64,000 bases of DNA from Nonomuraea dietziae (lineage in GTDB: Bacteria > Actinomycetota > Actinomycetes > Streptosporangiales > Streptosporangiaceae): assembly GCF_014195505.1 (NCBI RefSeq), contig NZ_JACIBV010000001.1:1-64000 (forward strand), written 5' to 3'. The notes beneath the pieces are model-generated. The model was not told the DNA's origin. It saw only the letters and a program-made list of their open reading frames with translations, and did no database searches. Numbering within the stretch: position 1 is the stretch's first letter; every line of letters begins with the position of its first letter. The translations under genes and the position numbers were made by a program. Of this stretch, positions 33,204-43,189 are shown piece after piece.

Positions 33204-34544
33204 ATGACAACACCCCCCACCCAGGTGTCGCTGAAGCGCGCCATCGGACCAAAGCTGCTCATCTTGTTCATCGTCGGCGACATTCTCGGCACGGGCGTCT
33301 ACGCGCTCACCGGGTCGGTCGCGGGCAGGATCGGCGGGGCCCTCTGGATCCCGTTCCTCGTCGGCTTCGTCATCGCCGCCCTCACCGCGATGTCCTACGT
33401 GGAGCTGGTCACCAAGTACCCGAGGGCGGCGGGGGCCGCCCTCTACACCCAGCTCGCCTTCAGGAAGCCGTTCCTCACCTTCATGGTCGCCTTCGCGGTC
33501 ATGTGCTCGGGTCTGACCTCGGCCAGCGCGGCGGCCCGCGCCATCGGCGGCAGGTACCTGCAGGAGTTCGTCACGATCCCGACGGTCGTGGTCGGCATCA
33601 TCTTCATCGTCGCCGTGGCCGCGCTGAACTACAGGGGCGTCTCGGAGTCGGTCAAGACGAACATCGTCTTCACCCTGATCGAGCTGACCGGCCTGCTGGT
33701 GATCATCCTGATCGGCGTCTACGCGGTCGCGACGGGTGCGGGAGAACCGTCGCGCCTGCTGGAGATCAGAGCCGACGAGTCGGGAGGGCTGCTGCTGGCG
33801 CTGCTGGGCAGCACGGCGCTGGCCTTCTTCGCCTTCGTCGGCTTCGAGGACTCCGTCAACATGGCCGAGGAGACCAAGGACCCCTCGCGCAACTTCCCCC
33901 GGGCGATCTTCATGGGTGTGGCGATCACCAGCACCGTCTACATCCTGGTCGCGCTGACCTCCTCGTTGCTGGTCGACTACCGGGTCCTGCAGGACTCCGA
34001 CGGGCCGCTGCTCGAGGTGGTCAAGGCCGGAGGTCTCGCCTTCCCTCCGCAGCTGTTCGCGGCGATCGCGATGTTCGCGGTGGCCAACTCGGCGCTGATC
34101 AACATGATGATGGCCTCCCGCCTGGTGTACGGCCTGGCCAACGAGCGCGTCGTGCCGAAGGCGCTCGGCATGGTCGACCCGCGCCGCCGTACCCCGGTGG
34201 TCGGCATCCTGTTCACCACCGCGCTGGCGATCGGGCTGATCTCCAGCACCGAGATCGCCGGGCTCGGCGAGACCACCGCCTTCCTGCTGCTGTGCGTCTT
34301 CGCCGTGGTCAACATCGCGGTGCTCGTGCTGCGCAGGGAGGAGGTCGACCACGCCCACTACCGGGCGCCCACGGCGCTGCCGGCCATCGGCGCGGTCATG
34401 GCGCTGGTGCTGGCCAGCCCGTTGACCGGGCGGCCAGGCAACGTCTACGTCATCGCAGGCGTGCTGCTGGGCATCGGCGTGCTGCTGTGGCTGGTCAACT
34501 GGGCCTTCACCCGCCGCCAGCGCCATGAGGAGGAGACCGTCTGA
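33204..34544 (+). CDS. APC family amino-acid/polyamine permease
   Basis: A 446-residue, roughly twelve-helix permease of the amino acid-polyamine-organocation family. The first helix contains the unwound substrate motif GDILGTGVYALTGSVAGRIG, followed by AMSYVELVTKYPRAAGAALY and the helix with FFAFVGFEDSVNMAEETKDP, typical of this family's cationic/branched amino-acid or purine-related carriers. It lies 42 bp after the deaminase gene and ends at a strong bidirectional hairpin, which closes the sigma-deaminase-permease unit. Confidence 0.9.
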   Translation: MTTPPTQVSLKRAIGPKLLILFIVGDILGTGVYALTGSVAGRIGGALWIPFLVGFVIAALTAMSYVELVTKYPRAAGAALYTQLAFRKPFLTFMVAFAVMCSGLTSASAAARAIGGRYLQEFVTIPTVVVGIIFIVAVAALNYRGVSESVKTNIVFTLIELTGLLVIILIGVYAVATGAGEPSRLLEIRADESGGLLLALLGSTALAFFAFVGFEDSVNMAEETKDPSRNFPRAIFMGVAITSTVYILVALTSSLLVDYRVLQDSDGPLLEVVKAGGLAFPPQLFAAIAMFAVANSALINMMMASRLVYGLANERVVPKALGMVDPRRRTPVVGILFTTALAIGLISSTEIAGLGETTAFLLLCVFAVVNIAVLVLRREEVDHAHYRAPTALPAIGAVMALVLASPLTGRPGNVYVIAGVLLGIGVLLWLVNWAFTRRQRHEEETV

Positions 34545-34551
34545 CGGGCGG

Positions 34552-34633
34552 GGCCGTGCCGTCCCTCCTCAGCCAGGGACGGCACGGCCGCCTATCCAGA
34601 GACGGCACGGCCGGTCAGTCAGGGACGGCACGG
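34552..34633. terminator. bidirectional terminator with repeated arm
   Basis: GGCCGTGCCGTCCCT (34552-34566) and AGGGACGGCACGGCC (34575-34589) make a perfect 15-bp stem with an eight-base loop, between the convergent permease and ABC-permease genes. The right arm is repeated twice more in shortened form (GACGGCACGGCC at 34601, AGGGACGGCACGG at 34621), so the left arm could pair with any of three copies. Confidence 0.8.
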
Positions 34634-34640
34634 TCTCAGG

Positions 34641-35416
34641 TCAGCGGCTCAGCCGCCGGTAGGCCCGCGCCGACAGCGGCAGGAACACCAGGGTGATCGC
34701 CACCGGCCAGGCGACGGCGAGCAGCATCGCGTGCTCCGACGCCCACGAATCACCCACCCAGCCCTTGTTGCCGAACAGGCGCCTGCAGGCGGCGACGGTG
34801 GCCGACAGCGGGTTCCACTCGGCCGGCACCGCCATCCAGCCAGGCATCTGGGAGGGCGAGACGAACGTGTTGGCGACCATGGTCAGCGGCAGCAGCAGCA
34901 TCCAGGAGGCGCCCGCGGCCTCGGGGGTGAGCTTGAGCCCGGCGAAGATGCCGACCCAGATCAGCGAGAAGCGCAGGAGCAGCAGCAGGCCGATCGCGGC
35001 CAGCGCGTTGAGGGGCCCGTTGTGCCAGCTCCAGCCGACCGCCAGACCGGCCGCGACGAGAATGGCCAGCTCGAGCACCGAGTTGATCATGTCGGAGATC
35101 GCCCTGCCGAGCACCACGCCCGCCTGGGAGACCGGCATCGAGCGGTAGCGGTCGGTGACCCCGTACGAGGCCTGGGTGGTGACGACGACGAGGGTGGAGG
35201 TGATGCCGACGGCCATGGTCTGACCGAACATGCCGGGCATCAGGTAGTCGCGGTAGTCGTCGGCGCCGGCCACGGCCATCGCGCTGCCGAAGACGTAACC
35301 GAACAGCAGCACCATCACCACCGGGTACAGCAGGCCCGAGGCGATGGCGGTGGGATTGCGCCGCCAGTGCACCAGGTTGGTCCTGGCGATCGTCCAGCTG
35401 TCATAGAGCACGTAGG

Positions 35417-35420
<4 letters not shown>
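34641..35420 (-). CDS. ABC transporter permease (DrrB type)
   Basis: A 259-residue ABC-2 type membrane subunit with six predicted helices (GLLYPVVMVLLFGYVFGSAM; FSLIWVGIFAGLKL; LLLPLTMVANTFVSPSQMPG). The ABC-2 signature around PLTMVANTFVSPSQMPGWM matches daunorubicin-type drug exporters. Its start overlaps the stop of the ATPase gene. Together with that ATPase it forms a complete exporter, controlled by the divergent TetR gene. Confidence 0.92.
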
Positions 35421-36353
<933 letters not shown>

Positions 36354-36361
<8 letters not shown>

Positions 36362-36371
36362 GAATGTCCCA
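36354..36371. promoter_or_regulatory. perfect palindrome, exporter operator
   Basis: TGGGACAT-GA-ATGTCCCA is an exact inverted repeat between the divergent ABC and TetR genes and covers the upstream ATG of the ATPase. It is 30 bp from the TetR start. A single TetR dimer site is the simplest reading. Confidence 0.75.
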
Positions 36372-36400
36372 AAAGCAAATCATGGTGTTACACTCTGGGA

Positions 36401-36970
36401 GTGAGTAGTTCCACTTCAGAGTCCGGTACCCGTCACCGCACGCGCCGCGCCATCCTGGCCGCCGCCGCCTCCACGCTCGCCCGCGACCGCAAGGCCACGC
36501 TGGCCGACATCGCCGAGGCCGCGCAGGTGGGGCGCAGCACGGTGCACCGCTACTTCCCCGACAGGAAGGAGCTCATGGAGGCCGCCATCGTCGACGCCTT
36601 CCAGGCGGTCGAAGACTCCACCCGCGAGGCCGTGATCGACCAGGGTCCCGCGCTGGAGGCCATGCGCCGCCTCATCTCGGCCCTGGTCGACGTCGGCGAC
36701 CAGCTGGCTTTCCTGTTCGGCGACCCACGCCTGCTCGAGGAGTACACCGCCGCCTTCGAACCCGACATGACGGTCCCCACCACGATCGGCCTGATCGAGC
36801 GGGGCCAGGCCGAGGGCGTCTTCGACCCGTCACTGTCGCCCGAGTGGATCCAGCACGTGCTCTGGGCGCTCACCTACACGGGATGGGAAGCGGCGGAGAA
36901 GGGGGAGCTGCCGCGCCACGGCGTCACCGCCGTGGTGATCCGCACCTTCGAGAAGGGAGTGGTGACATGA
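36401..36970 (+). CDS. TetR family transcriptional regulator
   Basis: A 189-residue regulator with HTH RAILAAAASTLARDRKATLA, DIAEAAQVGRSTVHRYFPDR and KELMEAAIVDAF. The GTG at 36401 is six bases after a TACACT box (36389-36394 region), so the message is probably leaderless. It is divergent from the DrrAB-like exporter with a perfect palindrome between them. Its TGA overlaps the ATG of the NmrA-like gene, which is therefore co-expressed. Confidence 0.9.
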   Translation: MSSSTSESGTRHRTRRAILAAAASTLARDRKATLADIAEAAQVGRSTVHRYFPDRKELMEAAIVDAFQAVEDSTREAVIDQGPALEAMRRLISALVDVGDQLAFLFGDPRLLEEYTAAFEPDMTVPTTIGLIERGQAEGVFDPSLSPEWIQHVLWALTYTGWEAAEKGELPRHGVTAVVIRTFEKGVVT

Positions 36971-37803
36971 AGATCCTGGTCACGGGCGCCAGGGGGAACG
37001 TCGGCAGGCTCGTGCTGAAGGGGCTGGCCGGGCACGAGGTGCTGGCGCTGACCCGCTCGGCGCCGTCCGCGCCCGGTGAGGTCCGCGGCGATCTGGCCGA
37101 GCCAGGCACCCTGCCGCTGTCGGGCGTGGAGGCGATGTTCCTGTTCCCCGTGCCCGAGAGCGCCGAGGAGGTGGTACGGCTGGCCGTGAGAGCGGGGGTG
37201 CGGCGGATCGTCACGCTGTCGTCGGGCGCGGTCACCTTCGGCGAGGACGACTCCTTCCATCTTCCGGTCGAGCGGGCGGTCGAGGCCTCGGGCGTGGAGT
37301 GGACGCATGTGCGGCCGGGCGAGTTCATGCTCAACAAGCTGGAGCTGTGGGGCCCGTCGATCCGCGCCGAGGGCGTCGTGCGCGACCCCTTCCCCGACCA
37401 GGCCTGGTACCCCGTCCACGAGGCCGACATCGCCGACGTCGCGGTGGCCGCGCTGACCGAGGACGGGCACGCGGGCCGCGCCCACACCCTCAACGGGCCC
37501 GAACTGATCTCCCATCGCGACCAGGTGGCGGCCATCTCCGCGGCGATCGGGCGCGAGCTCCGCTTCGAGCAGGTCACCCGCGCCCGAGCCCGCGAGCTCT
37601 ACCTGGCGCAGGGCGGGTTCGCCGCGGCCTCAGCCGACTTCCTGCTCGGCTACGAGGACTACTCGGGCGGCGAGAGCACCGAGGAGTGGGCGCCCGACCC
37701 CTCGATCGAGATGACCACCATGAAGGACGTCACGGGCAGGCCTGCCCGTACCTTCGCGCAGTGGGCGAGCGACCACGCTCACGACTTCCTGCGGCAGGTG
37801 TAG
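36967..37803 (+). CDS. NmrA-like NAD(P)-binding protein
   Basis: A 278-residue atypical short-chain dehydrogenase of the NmrA/HSCARG type. The dinucleotide-binding motif is MKILVTGARGNVGRLVLKGL, then IVTLSSGAVTF and WTHVRPGEFMLNK; the Tyr-x3-Lys of classical reductases is not in place, so it may sense redox cofactors or act as an epimerase/reductase on an unknown substrate. It overlaps the TetR stop by four bases and overlaps the convergent methyltransferase gene by 25 bp. Confidence 0.87.
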   Translation: MKILVTGARGNVGRLVLKGLAGHEVLALTRSAPSAPGEVRGDLAEPGTLPLSGVEAMFLFPVPESAEEVVRLAVRAGVRRIVTLSSGAVTFGEDDSFHLPVERAVEASGVEWTHVRPGEFMLNKLELWGPSIRAEGVVRDPFPDQAWYPVHEADIADVAVAALTEDGHAGRAHTLNGPELISHRDQVAAISAAIGRELRFEQVTRARARELYLAQGGFAAASADFLLGYEDYSGGESTEEWAPDPSIEMTTMKDVTGRPARTFAQWASDHAHDFLRQV

Positions 37804-38471
37804 GCCCCGTAGAGCCGCCGATCGTAGGCCACGTCGAGGATCTCGAACCCCGCCGCCGCGAGCATCGGCTCCAGCAGCCATCGGAACGTGCTGTACTCCG
37901 TGCGCACGTGCTCGGCGTAGTCGTCGGCGGTGTAGCCGAGCGCGGGGTCGGCCGAGGCGTCGCGCATCCAGCCCTCGAAGATCTCCTCGGCCTCCTCGGG
38001 CCCGAAGTCGTAGATCAGGTCCCGCAGCCGCAGGATCCCGCCCGGCCGCAGCATCTTCGCGATCCTGGCGAGCGCGATCGCCTTGAAGAAGTCGGGCACC
38101 TGGTGCAGGGCGTTGCGGGTGAAGACCGCGTCGACGGGCGGGCCCGCGTACTCCCAGGTCAGCAGCCCGCCGCCGACCACCTCCAGGTTGGCGAGCCCCT
38201 GCTCGGCCGCCCTGGCCCTCAGGTGGTCGAGCATCGCGGGGGAGATGTCCACCGCCGTGACCCTGTCGAAGCGCAGGGCGGCGGCCAGCGCGAACTGGCC
38301 GGTGCCCGCGGCCAGGTCGACCACGGTGGCCACCCCGTGCCCGGCGAGGATGTCCAGATCCTCGCCGGGGTCGGGATGGCCCTGCTTGCGGTCGTATCCC
38401 GCGACGAAGGCCGGGTCGAGGTGCTCGGGGCCCGCGTGGGCGCTCTCGTCGAGCATCCAGGCTCTGATCAT
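37779..38471 (-). CDS. class I SAM-dependent methyltransferase
   Basis: A 230-residue methyltransferase. Motif I is VATVVDLAAGTGQFALAAAL near residue 50, the ribose-binding acidic residue follows in VTAVDISPAMLDHLRARA, then VDAVFTRNALHQVPDFFKAI and LRPGGILRLRDLIYDFGPEE. The N-terminal residues MIRAWMLDESAHAGPEHLDP precede the fold. It starts 16 bp after the PoxB-like gene and is probably cotranscribed. The acceptor molecule is unknown. Confidence 0.88.
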   Translation of the reverse strand: MIRAWMLDESAHAGPEHLDPAFVAGYDRKQGHPDPGEDLDILAGHGVATVVDLAAGTGQFALAAALRFDRVTAVDISPAMLDHLRARAAEQGLANLEVVGGGLLTWEYAGPPVDAVFTRNALHQVPDFFKAIALARIAKMLRPGGILRLRDLIYDFGPEEAEEIFEGWMRDASADPALGYTADDYAEHVRTEYSTFRWLLEPMLAAAGFEILDVAYDRRLYGAYTCRRKS

Positions 38472-38487
38472 GACCGTCTCCAGGTTG

Positions 38488-40215
38488 CTAGAGGTTGCGC
38501 AGGTTCGTGCGGGCCAGCTTCCACGCCTCGCCGACACCGCCCTTGAGGACGATCTTGCCCATGGACAGCGCGAAACCTCGCGCCTCTTCCAGCGTGAGGT
38601 GCGAGGGCACCTCGAGGGCGTCGGCGGTGGTGACGACGTCGAGCAGGGCGGGCCCGTCGTGGGCCAGCACCTGCCCGACCGCCTCGCGCAGGTCGGCAGG
38701 CTCGGTGACCCTCCTGGTGAAGAACCCCGCGCCTGCCGCGATCGCCGCGTAGTCGACCATGTCATGGTCGGTCTCGAAGGGCGGATCGCCCGCCACCATC
38801 ATCTCCAGCCGCACCATGGCGAGGCTGGAGTTGTTGAAGACGACGACCTTGACCGGCAGCCTGTGGGTCTTCACGGTCAGCAGCTCGCCCATCAGCATCG
38901 CCAGGCCGCCGTCGCCCGACAGGGAGACCACCTGCCTGCCCGGCTGGGCGATCTGCGCGCCGACCGCCATCGGCAGCGCGTTGGCCATCGAGCCGTGCAC
39001 GAACGAGCCGAGCAGCCTGCGCCGTCCGTTGGGCGTGAGGTATCTGGCCGCCCACGTGCAGCACATGCCGGTGTCGGCGGTGAAGATCGCGTCGTCGTCC
39101 GCCAGCTCGTCGACGAGGGCCGCGACGTACTCGGGGTGGATGGGCACCAGATGGTCCACGTCGTGGGTGTAGGCCTCGAGGCCGGTGCTGATCGCGTGCT
39201 CGTGCTCGCGCAGCATCTCGTCGAGGAAGGATCTGTCCTTCTTCTCGCGCAGCAGCGGCAGCAGCGCCCTGATCGTGTGGCCGACGTCGGCGGCGATGCC
39301 CTGGCTGATGGGCGCCCTGCGGCCGAGCCTGGCAGGATCGATGTCGACCTGCACGTTGTTACGGGTCGGCAGGAAGTCGTTGTAGGGGAAGTCGGTGCCC
39401 AGCAGCAGCACCAGGTCGGCCTCGTGCAGCGCCTTGTAACAGGCGCCGTAGCCGAGCAGTCCGGTCATGCCCACGTCGTAGGGGTTGTCGTACTGCAGGA
39501 CGTCCTTGCCGCGCAGGGTGTGCCCGACCGGCGCCTCCAGCCACGCGGCCAGCTGCAGGACCTCCTGCCTCGACTCCGCGCAGCCGATGCCGCCGAAGAT
39601 CGTCACCCTGCCCGCGGCGTTGATCCGCTCGGCGAGCTCGGCCACCGCCGCCTCGTCGGGCACCGGCTTGGGGCGGGAGGCGACCAGCGCGCTGGCCGGC
39701 GGGCTGCCCGCGGAGTCGGCGCCCAGGACGTCGCCGGGCAGGACCAGGACGGCGGCGCCGCCCTTGCCGACGGCGTTCTGGATGGCCGCTCTGGCCGTAC
39801 GGGCCAGCTGGGCGGGCTGGGAGACCAGCTCGCAGTAATGGCTGGCCTGCGCGAACAGGACCTCGGGCTTGGTCTCCTGGAAGAAGCTCGTGCCGATCTG
39901 GGTGGAGGTGATGTGCGAGGCGAGCGCCAGGACGGGCGCGCCCGAACGGTGCGCGTCCATCACGCCCTGAAGGAGATGCGTGTTGCCGGGGCCGCAACTT
40001 CCCGCGCACACGGCCAGCCCGCCGGTGAGCTGGGCCTCTGCCGAGGCGGCGAACGCGGCGCCCTCCTCATGGTGCACGTGGACCCACTCCAGCGTGCCGC
40101 TGCGCCGTACGGCGTCGCTGAAGGCGTTGAGGCTGTCGCCCACCAGCCCGTAGACACGCGTCACACCCGCTTGGACCAGCACTTCCACAAGATCATCTGC
40201 TACGGTGCGGCTCAT
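38488..40215 (-). CDS. PoxB-like thiamine-pyrophosphate oxidase
   Basis: A 575-residue thiamine-diphosphate enzyme of the pyruvate oxidase/pyruvate:quinone oxidoreductase type (PoxB). The catalytic Glu region is VHVHHEEGAAFAASAEAQLT, the central FAD-type domain follows (GKDVLQYDNPYDVGMTGLLG), and the TPP motif is VVSLSGDGGLAMLMGELLTV ... VVFNNSSLAMVRLEM. It converts pyruvate to acetate and CO2 with electron transfer to a quinone if it is a true PoxB; other 2-oxo acids are possible. ATG 40215 is preceded by AAAGGCAAGG. It precedes the methyltransferase gene. Confidence 0.88.
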   Translation of the reverse strand: MSRTVADDLVEVLVQAGVTRVYGLVGDSLNAFSDAVRRSGTLEWVHVHHEEGAAFAASAEAQLTGGLAVCAGSCGPGNTHLLQGVMDAHRSGAPVLALASHITSTQIGTSFFQETKPEVLFAQASHYCELVSQPAQLARTARAAIQNAVGKGGAAVLVLPGDVLGADSAGSPPASALVASRPKPVPDEAAVAELAERINAAGRVTIFGGIGCAESRQEVLQLAAWLEAPVGHTLRGKDVLQYDNPYDVGMTGLLGYGACYKALHEADLVLLLGTDFPYNDFLPTRNNVQVDIDPARLGRRAPISQGIAADVGHTIRALLPLLREKKDRSFLDEMLREHEHAISTGLEAYTHDVDHLVPIHPEYVAALVDELADDDAIFTADTGMCCTWAARYLTPNGRRRLLGSFVHGSMANALPMAVGAQIAQPGRQVVSLSGDGGLAMLMGELLTVKTHRLPVKVVVFNNSSLAMVRLEMMVAGDPPFETDHDMVDYAAIAAGAGFFTRRVTEPADLREAVGQVLAHDGPALLDVVTTADALEVPSHLTLEEARGFALSMGKIVLKGGVGEAWKLARTNLRNL

Positions 40216-40347
40216 TGGCCTTGCCTTTCTCTCGGCTCTGCACCTCACCTACCCAGCCCGGCGGGGTGGGTGTGGCGGCGGCGCCACGTCTTCCACCGCG
40301 AGGGGTGACCCGGACCCTCTCGCAGGAGGGGCCGGGCGCGACGGAAC

Positions 40348-42095
40348 TCAGCGGGCCGTGGGCAGCGTGAGCGAGGTCCTGGTCAGATCCACCGTGAGGC
40401 GCGGCCGCTGTCCGGGCTCGAGGAACTCCCACCAGTCGGTCCCGCCGATCACCAGGCCGAGCCTGTGCCCCTCGGAGACGATGTGGTCCATCGGCGACAG
40501 CTCGAAGGTCATGGTGTAGAAGCGGTCAGGCTCGAGCGGCACCCCGCGCCGGAGAGTGGCATGGTGGCCGAGGTCGGCCCAGCCGGTCGCCACGATCTCG
40601 TGCTCCACCGAGGTGGTGGCGGTCTCGGTGTCGAGGTAGCAGGCGCTGTCGGCAGGGCCGCTCTGGCCCCAGCACGAGCTGGTGGTCAGGTTGCGGATGC
40701 CGCCGGGCTTGGTGATGTCGACGTAGTCCCTGATCGTCGCGGGGCCGTAGTCGACCACGGCGACGCCGAGCCTGGCGACGGGGGTGGAGGACATCACCCT
40801 CACGGTGACCCGGCTGGTGCCCGACAGCCGGGCGGCGGAGGTCAGCGGTTCGGAGGCGAACAGCAGCCGGTGCTCCGACGGGCCCTCCTTCGCCCAGTCG
40901 AAGCGGCTGAGGTCGGGATCGTCCTGGAAGGTGGCCTGCGCCGGGTCCCTGACGGGAGCGGGGCCGAGGCCGCCGGGGCGCGGCCACCAGGTGACGGGCC
41001 TGGCCGAGGGGGCGGGCCAGGTCGCCTCCTCGCTCCACTGGTCGGGGGCGTGCTCGATCTTCACGGCCGGCTCGCGGTCCACCCCGTTGTCGGCGCCGCG
41101 CAGCCAGCGGTCGAACCATCGCTCGACGGTGCTCACGTAGTCGGCCCTGCGCAGGTCGAAGGGGTCGACATGGCCGCCCTGGAACAGCCACGCCTTGCGC
41201 GGCACGCGCAGCGCCTCCCACCACAGGGAGAAGTTCGAGGCGGGCACGGCGTAGTCGCCGAACCCCTGGGTGAGGAAGACGCTCGCCCGCACCCTGTCGG
41301 CCTTGGCAGGGTAGTAGCGCTCCTGCCAGTAGCGGTTCCAGCTGCCGTCGGTGCCCGCCTGCCGGTCCAGCTCCTCCCGCAACGGCTGGCACAGTCGCTC
41401 GGCGCGCTCGTTGTACAGCTGGGGCGGCCCGCTGTCCTGCACGTATCCGCGCCAGGCGCCGTTGGCGTTGAAGGTGCGGTAGATGTCGATGTTGCCGGCG
41501 ATCGACACGACGGTCCTCAGGCCGCGCACCCCCGTGGTGGCGATGCCGTTGGCCAGCCAGCCGTCGTGCGACTTGCCCCAGAGGCCGACCGCCCCGTCGA
41601 CCAGCCCGCGCTGACCTGCTCACCGCCGAACGGCTTGGTGTAGGCCCGCGCCCTGCCGTTCAGCCAGTTCACGACCTGGGCGCCGGCGGCCACGTCCTTC
41701 GGGCCGCCCCTGTCCATGCAGCCGGTCGAGCGGTTGGTGCCCGCCATGTCGACCAGCACCACCGCGTAGCCCTTGGGCACGAAGTGGTTGTCGTAGTAGA
41801 GCGGGAACCCGGCAGGCCTGCCCTCGGCGTCGTAGGTCTTCTTCTGCGCCTCGTTGCCCCTGCCGCAGCAGGCGTAGTAGGGGCTGATGTCCATGAGGAC
41901 CGGCACCTTCACGCCATCCGCCGCAGGCTCCGAGGGGCGGATGATGTCGGCCGCCAGCCGGTCCCTGTGGCCGTCGCGGTCGAGGTCGACGTCGAGTTCG
42001 ACCCAGGCGGTCTCGCGGATGGCGTTCTCGTAGGAGTAAAGAGGGGCTTCCACCGGTGGGACGGCCACCAGGAGCAGAGCCAGTAATGATCTCAC
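40348..42095 (-). pseudogene. frameshifted CocE/NonD-type (X-Pro dipeptidyl) hydrolase
   Basis: A secreted serine hydrolase of about 580 residues split by one frameshift. The first part (42095 to about 41612) has a signal peptide (RSLLALLLVAVPPVEA), a Ca-binding-like DVDLDRDGHRDRL and AVVLVDMAGTNRSTGCMDRG. After KPFGGEQVSA the frame must change near 41603-41612 to read GLVDGAVGLWGKSHDGWLAN, which holds the nucleophile Ser (GKSHDG). The second part carries LFQGGHVDPFDLRRADYVST (with the catalytic His) and the C-terminal jelly roll. It could be a true lesion or a sequencing error in a GC-rich run. Confidence 0.85.
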
Positions 42096-42195
42096 CGGGA
42101 CAGTGTCACATCCGCCCGTGGGGGCCGCGCCGGCGAGGAAAACTGTCGCACCGCGGTCGTACGCTGAGGCCGTCCCGACTGCTCCAGGAGGTCAC

Positions 42196-43005
42196 GTGAA
42201 GACCGACACGCTGGAAGTGCCAGGCGCCCGCCTCTACTACGAGGTCAGGGGATCAGGGCCGGTGCTGCTGCTCATCCCAGGGGGGCCGACCGACGCGGGC
42301 GTCTTCGCCGGTCTCGCCGCGGCCCTGGCCGACCGCCACACCGTGGTCGCCTACGATCCGAGGGGCAACTCCCGCAGCACGCTGTCGGAGCTGCCGGGCG
42401 ACGACCTGCTCGACCTCCACGCCGACGACGCCGCCGCCCTGCTCGCCCTGTTCGGCGACGAGCCCGCCGACGTGATGGCCAGCAGCGGGGGCGCCCTGAT
42501 GGCGCTCACGCTGGCCGCCAGGCATCCCAAGAGGGTGCGCACGCTCGTGGCGCACGAGCCGCCCGTCGTCGAGCTGCTTCCCGAGGCGGCGAGGCAGCGC
42601 GAGATCTCGGCGGAGATCTACGACACCTACGTCCGGCACGGCGTCGGCCCCGCCATGCGGCGCTTCATGGAGGTCTCAGGGCTCGGTGGCACGGCCGAGG
42701 CCATGCCCGCCCCTCCCCCCGAGGCGCAGGAGGTGATGGCGCGCAACCTCGACTTCTTCCTCGCGCACACCTGGCGCGCCTTCGACGGTTTCACCCCCGA
42801 CTTCGACGCGCTGCGCTCGGGCGGCGCCAGGCTGGTCGTGGGCGTGGGGGAGGGCTCCGAAGGCCAGCTCGCCCACCGCGCCGCGCTCGCCCTCGCGGCT
42901 CGTCTCGGCGCGCCGCCCGTCGTCTTCCCCGGCGACCACGGCGGGTTCGGCGAGCGGCCCGAGGAGTTCGCCGACCTCCTCCACCAGGTCCTGCGAGGGT
43001 CCTGA
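42196..43005 (+). CDS. alpha/beta hydrolase
   Basis: A 269-residue alpha/beta hydrolase fold enzyme. The oxyanion segment is VLLLIPGGPTDAGVFAGLAA, the strand-4 segment VVAYDPRGNSRSTLSE, and the nucleophile elbow ADVMASSGGALMALTLAARH places Ser in an S-x-S-x-G-type turn; a late PGDHGGFGERPEEF supplies the His. GTG 42196 is preceded by AGGAGG. The substrate is unknown; closest recalled relatives are small esterase/haloperoxidase-like proteins. Confidence 0.85.
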   Translation: MKTDTLEVPGARLYYEVRGSGPVLLLIPGGPTDAGVFAGLAAALADRHTVVAYDPRGNSRSTLSELPGDDLLDLHADDAAALLALFGDEPADVMASSGGALMALTLAARHPKRVRTLVAHEPPVVELLPEAARQREISAEIYDTYVRHGVGPAMRRFMEVSGLGGTAEAMPAPPPEAQEVMARNLDFFLAHTWRAFDGFTPDFDALRSGGARLVVGVGEGSEGQLAHRAALALAARLGAPPVVFPGDHGGFGERPEEFADLLHQVLRGS

Positions 43006-43080
43006 CCCGCTGGGGGGCCGGTGCGCCCACCGTTCGAGCGTGCGGTAGTGTCCCTCTCCAGTAGCGGACCGATCGAGGAG

Positions 43081-43189
43081 GTGAGACCCATTTCGCCAGA
43101 TCAGGCTGGGTGCTCCCTCCTCACAGCCACACGGCTCACCCCGCGCGGGTGACCGCGGGAGCGCCCACAGGCATTTCCGGAAGGCGCTC
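43081..43189 (+). ncRNA. structured leader of PrmC-like gene
   Basis: The 180-base leader can form a three-way junction: TGGGTGCTCCC (43107-43117) pairs with GGGAGCGCCCA (43157-43167) and encloses AGCC-acac-GGCT (43125-43136) and CACCC-cgcgc-GGGTG (43137-43151). A GTG at 43081 after GAGGAG opens a 23-codon frame ending in the second hairpin (RPISPDQAGCSLLTATRLTP), so a leader peptide is also possible. No known riboswitch family is recognised. The downstream gene has its own GGAAGG ribosome site. Confidence 0.45.

Noticed and set aside
34552..34633. Short CRISPR-like repeat array
   Set aside because: Only three imperfect copies of one terminator arm with no consistent spacers and no cas genes.
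38083..40308. 741-codon plus-strand frame antisense to the PoxB-like gene
   Set aside because: Shadow frame without domains; the TPP-enzyme motifs are on the minus strand.
43021..43189. Known riboswitch family upstream of the PrmC-like gene
   Set aside because: I compared it mentally with SAM, cobalamin, ydaO and glycine patterns and found no match; it is kept only as an unassigned structured leader.
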